From assembly GCA_949358305.1 (NCBI GenBank), contig OX442314.1:48864581-48928580 (forward strand): DNA of 64,000 nucleotides. The letters run 5' to 3'. Below the pieces are notes generated by a model. It worked only from the letters and a program-made list of their open reading frames with translations, searched no databases and was not told the origin of the DNA. The translations under genes and the position numbers were made by a program. This DNA is from Strigamia acuminata (lineage: Eukaryota; Arthropoda; Chilopoda; Geophilomorpha; Linotaeniidae). Each line of letters opens with the position of its first letter. Positions within the stretch are counted from its first letter, which is position 1. Shown here piece after piece: positions 63,901 through 64,000 of this stretch.

Positions 63901-64000
63901 CCTCCATCGCCTCCGCCGCCCCCAGCAGCGCAGCTTTATTTGAGGCTGGGAGTGGAATACCCCTTCCTTCAGATGTCGGAGTTCACGCGACAACGCATCA
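60910..64000 (+). CDS. Element 3 third ORF: unrecognised, apparently spliced, open to window end
   Basis: Exon 1 is 60910-61026: ATG in an excellent context (GAAATGGCC), 39 acidic codons, then CAG|GTAAAT, where the unspliced frame stops at TAG three codons on. Exon 2 starts at 61588 after AATTATTCAG in the same phase. It then stays open for 804 codons to the window edge, without a stop and with no ATG before 61720, so splicing of the 561-bp intron is the simplest reading. The deduced protein exceeds 840 aa. It has a helical, charged first part (exon-2 residues about 1-190), an Arg/Ser-rich segment (about 190-260), a basic NLS-like stretch RNRKRKVRQK near 338, Pro-rich parts, a folded-looking region about 510-690, and a Pro-rich end. 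No signal peptide, membrane helix or envelope-type site is visible, and I recognise no family. Its position after pol is that of env. It could instead be a host gene, but its composition matches gag and pol and no LTR intervenes. Confidence 0.65.
61027..61587 (+). other. Predicted intron in element 3 ORF3
   Basis: Donor CAG|GTAAAT, acceptor TTATTCAG|G, 561 bp, more A/T-rich than the flanking exons. Another acceptor-like site at 61145 (TTGATTTAAG) would give a stop two codons later. I cannot exclude a small extra exon inside. Confidence 0.55.

Larger units (their letters stand above)
52372..64000 (+). mobile_element. Element 3: Ty3/gypsy-class LTR retrotransposon, runs off the window
   Basis: Layout: LTR 52372-53191, PBS 53194, gag 53286-56426, -1 frameshift site, pol to 60529, 380-bp spacer, spliced third reading frame 60910 to beyond 64000. 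No second LTR is visible to 64000, so the element is at least 11.6 kb. It is more GC-rich than elements 1 and 2 and its three coding parts share that composition. All frames are intact. Confidence 0.88.

Overview
The window looks like nuclear DNA of an invertebrate metazoan; I cannot name the species. Reasons: nonautonomous hAT-type elements with 8-bp target duplications, exons bounded by pyrimidine-rich AG acceptors, AATAAA signals, A/T-rich minisatellites, and three Ty3/gypsy-class LTR retrotransposons, one resembling the K02A2.6/Mag type. Nothing prokaryotic is present (no operons, CRISPR, rRNA or tRNA genes). There is one 200-N scaffold gap (34507-34706).

Left half (1-34506): a head-to-tail array of a 4,685-bp unit, seven full copies plus a partial eighth cut by the gap. 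Copies are almost identical; by eye I found two single-base differences and one 758-bp insertion, confined to copy 2. Each unit holds (i) two minus-strand exons that join in phase into a ~294-aa Ala/Val/Met/Thr-rich protein I do not recognise, (ii) a weaker plus-strand two-exon model of 40 codons, (iii) a 525-bp hAT-type MITE with perfect 8-bp TSDs, (iv) a 167-bp palindromic MITE, and (v) ~520 bp of TTTTGACAAA/TTTTGAGAAA minisatellite. Items i-v are in every copy, so they predate amplification; the copy-2 insertion came later.

Right half (34707-64000): three LTR retrotransposons packed together. Element 1 (minus, LTR at 47099-47774) has gag and pol overlapping by ATGA, then a third 973-codon ORF; its pol carries a ~480-residue proline-rich linker with an AT-hook between RNase H and integrase. 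Its distal LTR is not visible, probably lost at the gap. Element 1 sits inside the 5' LTR of element 2 (plus, 47776-52371), which encodes one fused Gag-Pol and whose remaining 58 bp of 5' LTR is identical to its 3' LTR. Element 3 (plus, 52372 to beyond the window) starts flush against the end of element 2. It has an 820-bp LTR, tRNA-Pro-like PBS, large coiled-coil Gag with a CCHC knuckle, a textbook -1 frameshift site (A AAA AAC, 6-nt spacer, 9-bp stem) and pol. After pol comes a third reading frame that appears to be spliced and stays open for >2.4 kb to the window edge.

Most interesting points: the non-envelope-like third ORFs of elements 1 and 3 (one with paired CxxCxGxG motifs, one with an intron), the AT-hook linker in pol, three different gag-pol expression strategies within 13.5 kb, and the near-clonal gene-bearing tandem array.
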